Assembly: GCA_027563935.2 (NCBI GenBank)
Contig: CM050453.2
Coordinates: 66,696,018-66,760,017 of the forward strand
Reading direction: 5' to 3'
Length of the DNA stretch: 64,000 nucleotides
Source: Costus lasius
Lineage: Eukaryota; Streptophyta; Magnoliopsida; Zingiberales; Costaceae
Part shown: piece by piece, positions 35,486 through 47,347 of the stretch
Position numbering within the stretch: position 1 is the stretch's first letter
Layout: each line of letters starts with the position of its first letter
Notes under the pieces: generated by a model
What the model saw: the letters and a program-made list of their open reading frames with translations, nothing else
What the model was told of the DNA's origin: nothing
Database searches by the model: none
Program-made: the position numbers and the translations under genes

Positions 35486-38247
35486 TGATGACACCAAAAT
35501 TTATAGTAAATTATGTGCTATTTGATGGATATTTTTGTGTCATATTCATGCTCTTTTGCTCATTTTTATGCCTTATTTATCAAATATTGCAGAATCTACA
35601 CCTTTTCTAGTTTTTGATCATTTTCAAGTAAAAAGGCACAATTTTTAGTCATTTTCAAGCAAATTCAGATACATAGATGAATTCCCACCATCAAGAGAAT
35701 ATCATATATCAAATTTCACGCAAATCAGAGCTTCAGACCAAAATACGGTAGGGCCATAATCCAAATTATGGTACTGTGGTTTCACTGCACCTACAGAACA
35801 AACTATAGTACTGCCGTAATTTCTGAGCGCTGCCTGATGACACCAAAATTTATAGTATATTTTGTATCATTTTATTGGTCTTTTTGTGTCATATTTATGT
35901 TCCTTTGCTTATTTTTATGTCTTTTTTATCAAATATTGCAGAATCTACTTCTACTTTAGTGTTTTATGATTTTCAAGTAAAAAGGCACATTTTTAAAGTG
36001 TTTTCAAGCAAAATCAGATGCATAGAAGAATTCTCATCATCAAGAAGAGGTTACATGACAAATTTCACACAAATCGGAGCCACAACCCAAATTACGGTAG
36101 TGCCATAATCAATATTACGGTATCGTATTTTCATAGCACTACCGTATTTTGGGAAGATTTTCATACAGTGGGTCTTGGAGAAATTACAACACTGCCGTAA
36201 GAAAAATCACAGGCGGTAATTCCAGTCTATTTTTCACCCGAGCGATTTTCAGAAATTACGGCACTGCCGTAAATAATTTCACGGTACCGTAATATTGGAC
36301 GATTTCTATACCGATAGCTTTGAAGATATTACGGCATTGCCATAATGAAAATTATGGCCGTAATTCTATTCCTTGACGTGATTTTCACGGTCAACTTTGA
36401 AGTCCGATTTTTGCGCGATCGATTACGGACGATCCAAGCCTTTAAATTCAAAGCCATAAGAAGGAAAAAGAGAGCCTCCGAGGAGGAAAACACGTCGAGG
36501 GCGAAAGCCCTAATTTTCATCCACTATCAAGGGAGAAATCAAGTTTTACCACCACCCTAGGTTTCACCGCCGGGAAGCGTACAGCGCATCTCTGGCCGTG
36601 AAATTTGAGGGGAAGCTTCGCCTAGTGGAGGAGACGATACCCCAGAAGTTTCAGAGAGAAAGGATCTCGATTGGAGGAGAAATCAACGAAAGAGTGGGCG
36701 CCGGCACTATTCACCATGATTCTTGGAGCAAATTACAGTTGTAATTTCTATTACAACCATGCTATAAAGTTGTTTTCCCCTTTTCTCTTCGATTTCTGAT
36801 CTTCTGAAATTATGATTTTTTGTAACTCTTTTTCCTTGCTAGCTTAAACCTTTTATGGGACATGGGGGAGTAATTCATTTTGATTTCTTAATGACTAGAT
36901 GATTTTTCCATTATTTCGTTAGTATAATTTTGTTGTGATAATTTTGCTTATGTGACGATTGCCTATAATTCTCCATAGTTTTCTTATTATCATGCATGTT
37001 TTAGAGTTTTCGCAATATGAAGTGAAAAGTGATTTTTTTGAGAACTTGGAACCCTAAAATTGAATATTAGGAACTCACCATAAGAAATTAGGCTAGTTCT
37101 TATTTCTTGATTTTAGAAAAATAATTACCATGTTTGATAATTTGAATCTAGGATTGAGTTATTTTGTTAAACATGAAGATCTTGTGCGAAAGTGAGGACC
37201 GGAACGTTGGAGAACCTTAAGTAGAACCCGTGTTGAGACTCGAATGCACGAAAGTGATCCTTGAGATTCAACTTGAGATAATCAACTTAGGATTCGGATG
37301 CGCGAAAGTGATCCTTGTATTCTTTGATTGATGATTTACTTATTTTCAGCATAGGATAGATCTTGCGCGAAATCGAAGATCGGTCCCTTGTATGATTGTC
37401 TGCACGAAAGTGAGATAATCCCTTTATGAAGTAAATTATATCTTTATCATGATAAAATTAGACTAACGACCTTTTATTCATATCTAGTCATTGAAATTAA
37501 GGTGAATGAAACCCTAGTCCCAATTTCTCTCTGATTTCGTGTCCTTTCTATCATTTACTTGCATTATAATCGATTACTTAGCTAGTAAGAATATAACTAA
37601 ATGGTACTTAACAATAAGGTCTCTGTGGTTCGATATCTTTTTATTACTTTGAAGTATCCGTGCACTTGCGGACACAACACTGCCATATTTTAGGACGATT
37701 TTCTATAGAAAGTTTTGCATAAATTATGGCCCTGCCGTAATGAAAATCACGGGCCATAATTTGGGTTCAAATTCATACAGAAAGTTTGGTGGATTTTACG
37801 GTGCAGCTGTAATGAAAATTATGGGCCATATTTCGAGTCAATTTTTCACCCGAGAGACTTGAAGAAAATATGGCACTGCGGTAATGAATATTATGGTATC
37901 ATAATTCTGGGTAATTTTTGTACTGAGAATTTCTGCTGAAATTATGGCACTGCCGTAATGGTTTTCATAGCCGTAATTGTAACCCAGACCCACGATTTTC
38001 ACAGATTTTTTGAAGGCCGATTCTTGCGTAGATGATTGCGGACGATCTAGGCCATCAATTAGAGATCCGTAAAGAGGAAAATACAAACTAGATCGAGAGG
38101 GGGAGACGCAGACGAAAAACCCTAATTTTCATCCACATTCGGGAGAAAAATTGAGATTTTTGCCGTCGCCCTAGGTTTCATTGCCGGGAAGTGTACAGTG
38201 CATCTCCGGCCGTGATACTTGAGGGGAAGCTTCGTATGGAGGAGGAG
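35486..38247 (+). repeat. Athila E 3' LTR, split by E2 and cut by G
   Basis: Starts TGATGACACC at 35486. Segments 35486-35834 and 37685-38247 are contiguous LTR sequence once solo LTR E2 and one CTGCC are removed. It is interrupted at 38248 by copia G and presumably resumes beyond the window. The second segment again carries TACGGCACTGCCGTAA-type palindromes (37680-37980). Confidence 0.85.
35835..37679 (+). mobile_element. Solo Athila LTR E2, target duplication CTGCC
   Basis: TGATGACACC...GACACAACA, 1845 bp, with perfect duplication CTGCC (35830-35834 and 37680-37684), inserted in another Athila LTR of the same orientation. It shows TACGG palindromes (36085-36365), a leader-like GGCGAAAGCCCTAATTTTC segment (36500-36700) and five or so GCGCGAAAGTGATCC-like motifs (37185-37400). 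Confidence 0.92.
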
Positions 38248-39922
38248 TGTTGGGGTATGCCCTTAAGGCTAATGTTTGAGGCCTTGGGTTTTTGTCAGTA
38301 TCATATATAAACTCTAGGTTTATAAAGGCAATGGTTGTTATTCAGGTTGTTGCATTATCTGCCGCTATATGTATACTTCTGAATAATGTCTCAATGGTGT
38401 TCAGCTTGGCTGACATGCAGTATTGTCCTTAGTCGAGATATCTTGGTGAACATGAGACAGCCTTGATATGATTGAGACTAATATGTGTTCTAATCTTATA
38501 GGATGCTTCGAGCATGGAATAAGATGTAGACTCATAGGTACCTTGGATGTACTGGACTGACCCTACTTAGGATATTCAATTGTTTGTCACAATGTGAATA
38601 ATCCTTGTATGCAAACAAGTGGCATACTTCCTCTGACTTGAGATCACTTGTGTTTCTAAATGATGATTGGCATTGTCTTGAGGTAGTTCAATATCATTTG
38701 AAACATAATGGTTATAGACTATCTTGGATAATGAACATGAGTCATGTTAGGGCGCTAGTGATAGATATAGGATTGCCTTCTCCTTGATTGGAGTGTGATG
38801 TTCTAAAGGGCCCCCCTGGATGAGATGGTTGAGAAAGTGTATGGCCATACCCAGATGACTATGTTCATCTGATCTAACCACTCTCATCATATTGGAGTTA
38901 CAGGCTTGACACGCTTGTCCAATAAGAACATCCAGTGGCAAAGGAAACATGTACGCCTAGTGAATTGGATTCACACTTGTGCTGTGGTTTGGGTGTAGTC
39001 TTGGAAGACTCTTTCCTTTATATCGGGAGACAGTGATGTGTTGCTAGATACCCCTCTCTGTTCGTGATAACGTAAGTTATCGTTACCGACATTTAAAGGA
39101 AACCCTTAGGGTCACACAATTTGATGATATGGCTTACTTATGTCAGATCGTGTGGACTGAATTGTTTTGGTTCAGTTTAAAGGAGTTTAAACTCTGATTG
39201 TAAGTAAGATCTGGTCTGATCATGTTTGATTGATTAGGGCTTGAGATCGGTAAGCTTCGATCAAGAGAAATGATGCTAGATCGATGAGATCAAGAGCATC
39301 AAGAGATGAATGGTTAGATCTTGAACCTTTTGGTTTTATATGATCTAGACCAAGGCTTGGCTTAATTTGGTCTTTGAACCAAATGTAATTGAACCAGCTC
39401 ATCATAGTGAGCGCATGGTTCAATGGGAGAGGAAAATGCGATGGTTCACTTGGAGTGAACGCATCACACGTTGAGGGCTTACTATTTTTGGAAGTCATGC
39501 TTTCCAAAATAGTTCACGCCTCTACGTTCGTGTTTTTTGGCGCTATTCTCGTCTCTGGCCTCTTCCTCTCGACGCCTCCTCTCTCGTGTGGTGAGTTTTC
39601 ACGCCAAGGAGAGTTCGGACAAGAAAAAGACATCATCTCTAATCACCTTCACGCGATCAGGAGACCTTGGATCTTTGCTAGCACAAGGAACGCCAAGGAG
39701 AAGCCATCAATCACCTTGTGTGTGGTTCCTTTGGAGAAGAAGCACACGCTTCTTTGCTTCCAAGTCGCCATCCAAGAAATGGCATTGGTATGATCTCTCT
39801 TTTGATCTATACAAGTTTTACAAGTTGATCATATATTCATGCTAATCGATCCTTAGAAACCCTAGCTTCCGCTATGCAAAATTTTAATCTGCGCATATTA
39901 GGGTTTCGCCCCCCCACTTTCA
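38248..39922 (+). repeat. Element G 5' LTR
   Basis: TGTTGGGG...CCCACTTTCA, 1675 bp, ending two bases before the primer site. The first kilobase closely follows the other copies; the last 500 bp are more divergent. Confidence 0.95.
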
Positions 39923-39924
39923 AT

Positions 39925-39936
39925 TGGTATCAGAGC
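39925..39936 (+). other. Element G primer-binding site
   Basis: TGGTATCAGAGC, complementary to initiator-Met tRNA, two bases after the LTR. Confidence 0.93.
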
Positions 39937-40393
39937 GAGGTTTTGTATGTTCATATGATTGCTTGTAATGTGATCCTTGTTAGCGTATACATTGATCTAA
40001 ATTCATCATCATGGCGAAACTACATGTTAAACATTAGATGTTTGTTTTCTGATGTTGGCGCATGTATGATGTTTATTGTTGGCGCATGTTAAATGTTATT
40101 TTATCAAAACTTATAACAACTTGCGCGCATCCACTTAGATCTATAAGCGCCTACTTTAAAAACTTAGACGGGTTATTAGGGTTGAAGTCGTCGTCTAGTC
40201 TAGACCCTACAGTCTAATCAGACCATCTGACAGCCTAGACGGGTCGACCAGATGGCACCTATGTGCAAGTATGAGGTGGCTATAGGTCGACCGCAGAAAG
40301 GCGTGTAGCGATGTCTGATTGAGACAACCAATTAATGCTCATGATTAAGGCCCGGGGTCACACCCGCTTGCCAGAAATCATGAGGGACGTTCA

Positions 40394-42074
40394 TGTTGGG
40401 GTATGCCCTTAAGGCTAATGTTTGAGGCCTTGGGATTCTATCAGTATCATGTATAAACTCTTATGTTTATAAAGGCGATGGTTGTTATTCAGTTTGTTAC
40501 ATTGTCTGCTGCAATAAGTGTGCTTCTGAATAATGTCTCAATGCTGTTCAGCTAGGCTGACACGCTCTATGTCCTTAGTCGAGATATCTTGGTGAACATG
40601 AGACAGCCTTGATATGATTGAGGCTAATATGTGTTCTAATCTTATAGGATGCTTCGAGCATGGAATAAGATGTAGACTCATGGGTAGATTGGATGTACTG
40701 GACAGACCCTACTAGGATATTCAATTGCTTATCACAATGTGAATAATCCTTGTTTGCAACAAGTGGCACATGTCCTCTGACTTGAGATCACTTGTGTTTC
40801 TAAATGATGATTGTCATTGTTTTGAGGTAGTTCAATATCATTTAAAACATAATGGTTATAGACTATCTTGGATAATGATCATGAGTCAGGTTAGGGCACT
40901 AGTGATAGATATAGGATTGCCGTCTCCTTGATTGGAGTGTGATGTTCTAAAGGGGCCCCCTCGAATGAGATGATTGAGAAAGTGTATGGCCATACCCAGG
41001 TGACTATGATCATCTGATCTAATCATGCTCATCATATTGGAGCTACAGGCTTGACACGCTTGTCCAATAAGAACATCCAGTGGCAAAGGAATCATGTATG
41101 CCTTGTGAAGTGGATTCACACTTGTGCTGTGGTTTGGGTGTAGTCTTGGAAGACTCTTTCCTTTATATCGGGAGACAGTGATGTGTTGCTAGATACCCCT
41201 CACTGATCGTGATAACGTAAGTTATCGTTACCGACATTTAAAGGAAACCCTCAGGGTCGCACAATTTGATGATATGGCTTACTTAAGTCAGATCGTGTGG
41301 ACTGAATTGTCAGGGTTCAGTTTAAAGGGATTTAATCTCTGATTGTGAGTGAGATCTGGTCTGATTATGTTTGATTGATTAGGGCTTGAGATCGGTAAGC
41401 TTCGATCGAGAGAATGTATGCTAGATCGGTGAGATCAGGGGCATCAAGAGATGAACGGTTAGATCTGGAACCTTAGGGTTTAATTTGATCTGGACTAAAG
41501 GCTTGGCTTGATTGGTTTTTGAACCAAATCAAAATGAACCAGCTCATCAAGTGAGCACATGGTTCAAGGGGAGAGGGTGTAACGACTAGTTCACTTGGCG
41601 TGAACGTTTAAGCGTATGTGGGTTTCTATTTTTGGAAACCATGATCTCCACATGAGACACGCATCACGTTCGAATAGAAGTGAGTTCTATTCTCGCCTTT
41701 CCCGAGATTCCTCTTGACGCTTTTCGTGTGTGGCGACACCTTGAAGCTTTGTGAGGATTCAGCCAAGAAGAAAAAATTTTCTCATCCCTTTCACTCGACA
41801 AGAACTCCTTAGAACCTTGCTAGCACAAGGAGCACTAAGGGAGTAGGCGACATCATTTGTGTGCGCACCATTTGGAGGAGAAGCGCTTGAGTCTCTTCTT
41901 CCTAGATGCCATCCAAGCAATGGCTTTGGTGAGAATCAATTCCTTGATTCTTATTTGCAATCGTTTATAAGTTGATCATATAATATGAAAGATCCTAGAA
42001 ACCCCTTTCCGCTGCATGAAAACCTCCATATGCGCCTATCTAGGGTTTCGCCCCCTTTGTTAAGGGGACTTTCA
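40394..42074 (+). repeat. Element H 5' LTR
   Basis: TGTTGGGG...GGGACTTTCA. It carries the hairpin variant GCTCA/TGAGC and the CCTTG-CTAGCA-CAAGG hairpin. Confidence 0.95.
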
Positions 42075-42076
42075 AT

Positions 42077-42088
42077 TGGTATCAGAGC
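42077..42088 (+). other. Element H primer-binding site
   Basis: TGGTATCAGAGC after the LTR and AT. Confidence 0.93.
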
Positions 42089-42802
42089 ATCGTTTTATGC
42101 ATATTTTATGATTGCTTTAGCCTTTTGTGATCCTTGTATGCTTAGATCTTCATTACATGCGAAATTTACATGTAAGTTATTCATGCCGAAACTTGATATA
42201 TGTTTCATTAGCGCATGGTTGTTTGCGCTTTGTTGTTTTTCTCAAAAAACTTCATGACATGCGCGACTATTATTAGATCTAAGTGGCGCCTACTATAAAC
42301 CCTTAGACGGGTTAGTAGGGTTGAAGTCATCTCTAGTTAAGATCCAACTAGTCTGATCAGACCATCTGACAGCCTAGATGGGTCGACCAGATGGCACCTA
42401 TGCGCAAGCATTAGGTGGCTATAGGTCGACTGCATCAAGGGCGTGTAGCGAGGTCTGGTTGAGACAACCAGTGAAGGCGCATGAGTTAGGCCCGGGGTCA
42501 CACCCGCTTGCCAGAACTCATGAAGGCTGTTCAGCCCTTGGCGCATGCATGGTTGACCATTAGGTCAACTCAAGTCAGTTAGGACTTGGTGCATGCAAGG
42601 GCAGTGGATCTGACTAGTCATGATGAGTGGATCCCTATTAATGGACCGTTGTAAGGTGGTAGGGCACATAAGGAAAAATAAAATTGATGCCAATGGGGTT
42701 TTTCAAAATTATATTTTCATAATGGATCACATGCTGATTGTAAGCATATGCTTGTTTATTTAATCTTATGTGGCCTGCCCGTGTTAATGTGTGCTGTGCT
42801 GG

Positions 42803-42941
42803 GGCCTGCGTGCCTGGTTAATAAATTGTAAATTAATTTTTTTTGTGATCTGCGCATCACATTTCATTTAATTTATAAAGTGTAATTGACCTGCGAGTCA
42901 GACTTGTCTAGATAGATTAAATTGTAATTTAATTAGACAAG
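42803..42941 (+). other. Leader RNA hairpin cluster, element H
   Basis: Loops CTGCGT (42806-42811), CTGCGC (42850-42855) and CTGCGA (42891-42896). The long stem CTTGTCT/AGACAAG spans 42903-42941. Confidence 0.58.
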
Positions 42942-44088
42942 AGCACAGAGCACACATGGCAGAGGCTTGACCAGGTGGGAGGTCCAGGGTTCGACTCTGG
43001 GACAGGCGCATTTACCTGGTGGGCGCACCTGAGCTGCAGTGGGCGCTTGGGCCCTGGGTTGGGCCAGATGAGATGCAAAAGACCCATGGAGAGCTCAAGT
43101 GAAGACTTAAGTTAAATTAAGGTCTTACTTAGGGTTAATGGGCTTTTACCACATAAGATCATCATGCTTTCTTTTATTGCTTAAATAATTAGACTTGCAT
43201 GATTTATTTATCTTCAGCTATCACCATAGGGTTTGCATGATAGTTAAGAAGATAAAAGACCGTTAAAATCCAACGCTTAATATCAAGCTCGTAAGCCTTC
43301 TGACGCGAAACCTCACTGTTCTGACTATCGTTGGGGCCATGTTGTACCCACTCAGTGGGCACGCCCATCTATCTTCAGACGGTGCAGGATTACACCTGCG
43401 TGTTACAGGGAAGGGATTTATCGCTTCTCGTTGCTCAGCATAGCACGTGGTGGTCCAGGGAGTAGGTCAGGTCAGCTTGACCATGTAGGCTACATATGGG
43501 GCATATATTAGCTATATGGAGGCAGCCATCTGTGGGATCAGAGACTGTGTTGTACCAACTCAGTTGGCACAGTCTGCTGGATTGCCCAGATGAAGGGGAA
43601 TCGCACGGGTTGGCGATTGGCAGGGACTGCCTACCAGAAATTAGTGCTTGTACTCTCTGTGCAACTTATCTCGCCTGAGCGGGACGCGGAGACCAAGTAT
43701 GAAATCTGGATCTCATCTCACTAAAAGAGTCTTACTCTTTCGGACTGTTTTAATGGATTTTTCAGTCAGATAAAATAGTGAGAAAAGAATCTTTCTTAAG
43801 TCCTGGATTGATTCTAAACATTGATACTGACCTTGCTGTTCTTGCATTGTTGTAGATTCCTGCAGCAACGAACACCATGAGCTTCAATGTGCGATCCCTA
43901 CTGGAAAGGGAGAAGTTTGCTGGGCCAAACTTCTCAGACTGGTTCGGACAACTTAAGATTGTTCTTAAGGCAGAGAGGAAACTATATGTCCTCGAGACGG
44001 CTATACCACCTCAACCCGCTCCGAACGCCGCAAGGGTGGTTCGGGAAGCCTATGAAAAGCATGTCAATGATAGCATTGATGTCGCTTG

Positions 44089-45774
44089 TGTTGGGGTATG
44101 CCCTTAAGGCTAATGTTTGAGGCCTTGGGATTGTATCAGTATCATGTATAAACTTTTCATGTTTATAAAGGCAATGGTTGTTATTCAGGTTGTTACATTG
44201 TCTGCTGCAACAAGTGTACTTCTGAATGATGTCTCAATGCTGTTCAGCTAGGCTGACATGCTATAAAGTCCTTAGTCGAGATATCTTGGTGAACATGAGA
44301 CAGCCTTGATATGATTGAGACTAATATGTGTTCTAATCTTATAGGATGCTTCGAGCATGGAATAAGATGTAGACTCATGGGTACATTGGATGTACTGGAT
44401 AGACCCTACTAGGATATTCAATTGCTTATCACAATGTGAATAATCCTTGAATGCAACAAGTGGCACATATCCTCTGACTTGAGATCACTTGTGTTTCTAA
44501 ATGATGATTGTCATTGTTTTGAGATAGTTCAATATCATTTGAAAAATAATGGTTATAGACTATCTTGGATAATGATCATGAGTCAGGTTAGGACACTAGT
44601 GATAGATATAGGATTGCCGTCTCCTTGATTGGAGTGTGGTGTTCTAAAGGGGCCCCCTGGATGAGATGATTGAGAAAGTGTATGGCCATACCCAGATGAC
44701 TATGTTCATCTGATCTAATCATGCTCATCATATTGGAGCTACAGGCTTGACATGCTTGTCTAATAAGAACATCCAGTGGCAAAGGAAATTTGTATGCCTA
44801 GTGAAGTGGATTCACACTTGTGCTGTGGTTTGGGTGTAGTCTTGGAAGACTCTTTCCTTTATATCGGGAGACAGTGATGTGTTGCTAGATACCCCTCACT
44901 GATCGTGATAACGTAAGTTATCGTTACCGACATTTAAAGAAACCCTTAGGGTCGCACAATTCGATGATATGGCTTACTTAAGTCAGATCGTGTGGACTGA
45001 ATTGTTTAGGTTCAGTTTGAAGGAGTTTAAACTCTGATTGTAAGTGAGATCTGGTCTGATCATGTTTGATTGATTGGGGCTTGAGATTGGTAAGCTTCGA
45101 TCGAGAGAATTGATGCTGGATCAGTGAGATCAAGAGCATCAGGAGATGAACGGTTAGATCTGGAGCCTTAGGGTTTAAGATGATCTAGACCAAATGGCTT
45201 GGGCTGGTTTGATTTGGTCTTTGGACCAAATGCAATTGCATTGAACCGGTTCAAGAGAGTGAACGCATGGTTCAATGCTTGAGGCGTTTTTGATCGGTTT
45301 TGACATCATGGGCGCATGGCTTCGTGTCTTTCCTATTTTTGGAAAGTCATTAGCGCATGTTCCCTTCAACGCCAAAAACGCTTCAACGCTCGCCTCTCTC
45401 ATTTTTGCGCTCTCGTGTGTGGCTTGTCTTCACGAGAGAGTTGAGAAGATTTCGGCCAAGGTGAACATCACTCTCGCATCTCCATCTTCCTCCACACAAA
45501 GGACCCCTTGAAGCTTTGCTAGCACAAAGACGACAAGGAGAAGCCATCTTCATTCGTTGTGTGCGTCATCTTCGGAGAAGAAGCAATTGCGTCTTTGCTT
45601 CCAAGACACCATCCAATCCAATGGCGTTGGTATGATCCCTTATGATCTATTCCATTGTTACAAGTTGATCATATGAACTACATGCGATCTTATCTTTGAA
45701 ACCCTAATTTCTGCTGCCAAAAGAATTAATTTGTGCCAAGTAGGGTTTCGCTCCCCCTTGAAGGGGACTCTTCA
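44089..45774 (+). repeat. Element I 5' LTR
   Basis: TGTTGGGG...GGACTCTTCA. The CTAGCA-loop hairpin has the compensated stem CTTTG/CAAAG (45514-45529). Confidence 0.95.
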
Positions 45775-45776
45775 AT

Positions 45777-45790
45777 TGGTATCAGAGCCA
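45777..45790 (+). other. Element I primer-binding site
   Basis: TGGTATCAGAGCCA, the longest match to initiator-Met tRNA among the copies. Confidence 0.93.
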
Positions 45791-46526
45791 AGTTCTTGTA
45801 GAATCATATGATTGCTTGATGATTTGTGATCCTTGTTTGTGTTTGATAAGTAGATCTAGTAGGAAGCATCTTGCGCATCTACATGTAGAGTAATGAAAAT
45901 ACATGATGTATGTTTTTGTTTACTCCTTTGCGCATGTATGATGTATTGTTGCGCATGTTAGATGTTTTTCAAAACTTAACTTGCGCGCCCCTACTTTAGA
46001 TCTAATGCGTCTACTATAAACCCTTAGACGAGTTGATGGGGTTGAAGTCATCCTCTAGGTAGGATCCAAATAGTCTGATCAGACCATCTGACAGCCTAGA
46101 TGGGTCGACCAGATGGCACCTATGCGCAAGCATGAGGTGGCTATAGGTCGACTGCATCAAGGGCGTGTAGCGAGGTCTGGTTGAGACAACCAGTGAACGC
46201 ACATGAGTTAGGCCCGGGGTCACACCCGCTTGCCAGAACTCATTAGGGTTGTTCAGCCCTTGGCGCATGCATGGTTGACCATTAGGTCAACTCAAGTCAG
46301 TTAGGACTTGGTGCATGCAAGGGCAGTGGATCTGCCTAGACATGATGAGTGGATCCCTATCAATGGACCGTTGTAAGGTTGTAGGGCACATAAGAAAATT
46401 AAAATTGATGCCAATGGGTTTTCAAACATTTTATTTTCTTGTTAATGGATCACATGATGATTGGATGCCATGATATATGTTTATTTCATCTTATGTGGGT
46501 TGCCCTTTTAATGTGTGCTGTGCTGG

Positions 46527-46664
46527 GGCCTGCGAGCCTGGTTTAAACTTGTAAATTAATTTTTATTGTGATCTGCGAATCACTTTTTAATTGATTTATA
46601 AAATGTTATTGACCTGCGAGTCAATCTTGTCGAGATAGATTACATTGTAATTTAATCCGACAAG
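46527..46664 (+). other. Leader RNA hairpin cluster, element I
   Basis: Loops CTGCGA at 46530-46535, 46573-46578 and 46614-46619. The long stem here is CTTGTCG/CGACAAG (46626-46632 with 46658-46664): both sides of one pair changed relative to B (T-A to G-C), a compensated substitution. A TTCGA hairpin with a perfect CTAGGG/CCCTAG stem follows at 46722-46738. Confidence 0.62.
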
Positions 46665-47347
46665 GGCACAGAGCACACATGGCATTGGCGCATGCAGTAG
46701 TGGCTTGACCAGGTGGGAGGTCTAGGGTTCGACCCTAGGACAGGCGCATTTACCTGGTGGGCGCACCTGAGCTGCAGAGGGCGCTTGGGCCCTGGTCTGG
46801 GCCAGATGAGAGGCAGAAGACCCAAGAAGCATGTGAAGACTTAAGATACCTTAAGGTCTTACTTAGGCTTAATGGGCGTTTACCACATAAGATCATCATG
46901 CTTTCTTTTATTGTTTAAATAATTAGACTTGCATGATTTATTTATCTTCTGCTATCACCATAGGGTTTGCATGATAGTTAAGAAGATAAAAGACCGTTAA
47001 AATCCAACGCTAAAATTTCAAGCTCGATAGCCTTCTGACGCGAAACCTCACTGTTCTGACTATCGTTGGAGCCGTGTTGTACCCACACAGTGGGCACGTC
47101 CATCTATCTTCAGACAGTGTGTGATTTCATCTGCGTGTTACAGAGAAGGGATTTATCGCTTCTCGTTGCTCAGCATAGCACGTGGTGGTCCAGGGAGTAG
47201 GTCGGGTTAGCTTGACCATGTAGGCTACATATGTGGCGCATATGGTAGCTATATGGAGGCAGCCATCTGTGGGATCAGAGACTGTGTTGTACCAACTCAG
47301 TTGGCACAGTCTGCTGGATTGCCCAGATGAAGGAGAATCGCACGGGT

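Larger units (their letters stand above)
41920..43855 (+). other. Element H gag mini-exon (41920-41928) and predicted leader intron (41929-43855)
   Basis: ATG GCT TTG then GTGAGA, the strongest donor in the set; acceptor TTGTAG ends at 43855 with TACTGAC about 30 nt upstream. The intron is 1927 nt. Here the downstream ATG (43877) is also present, so either start is possible. Confidence 0.66.
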
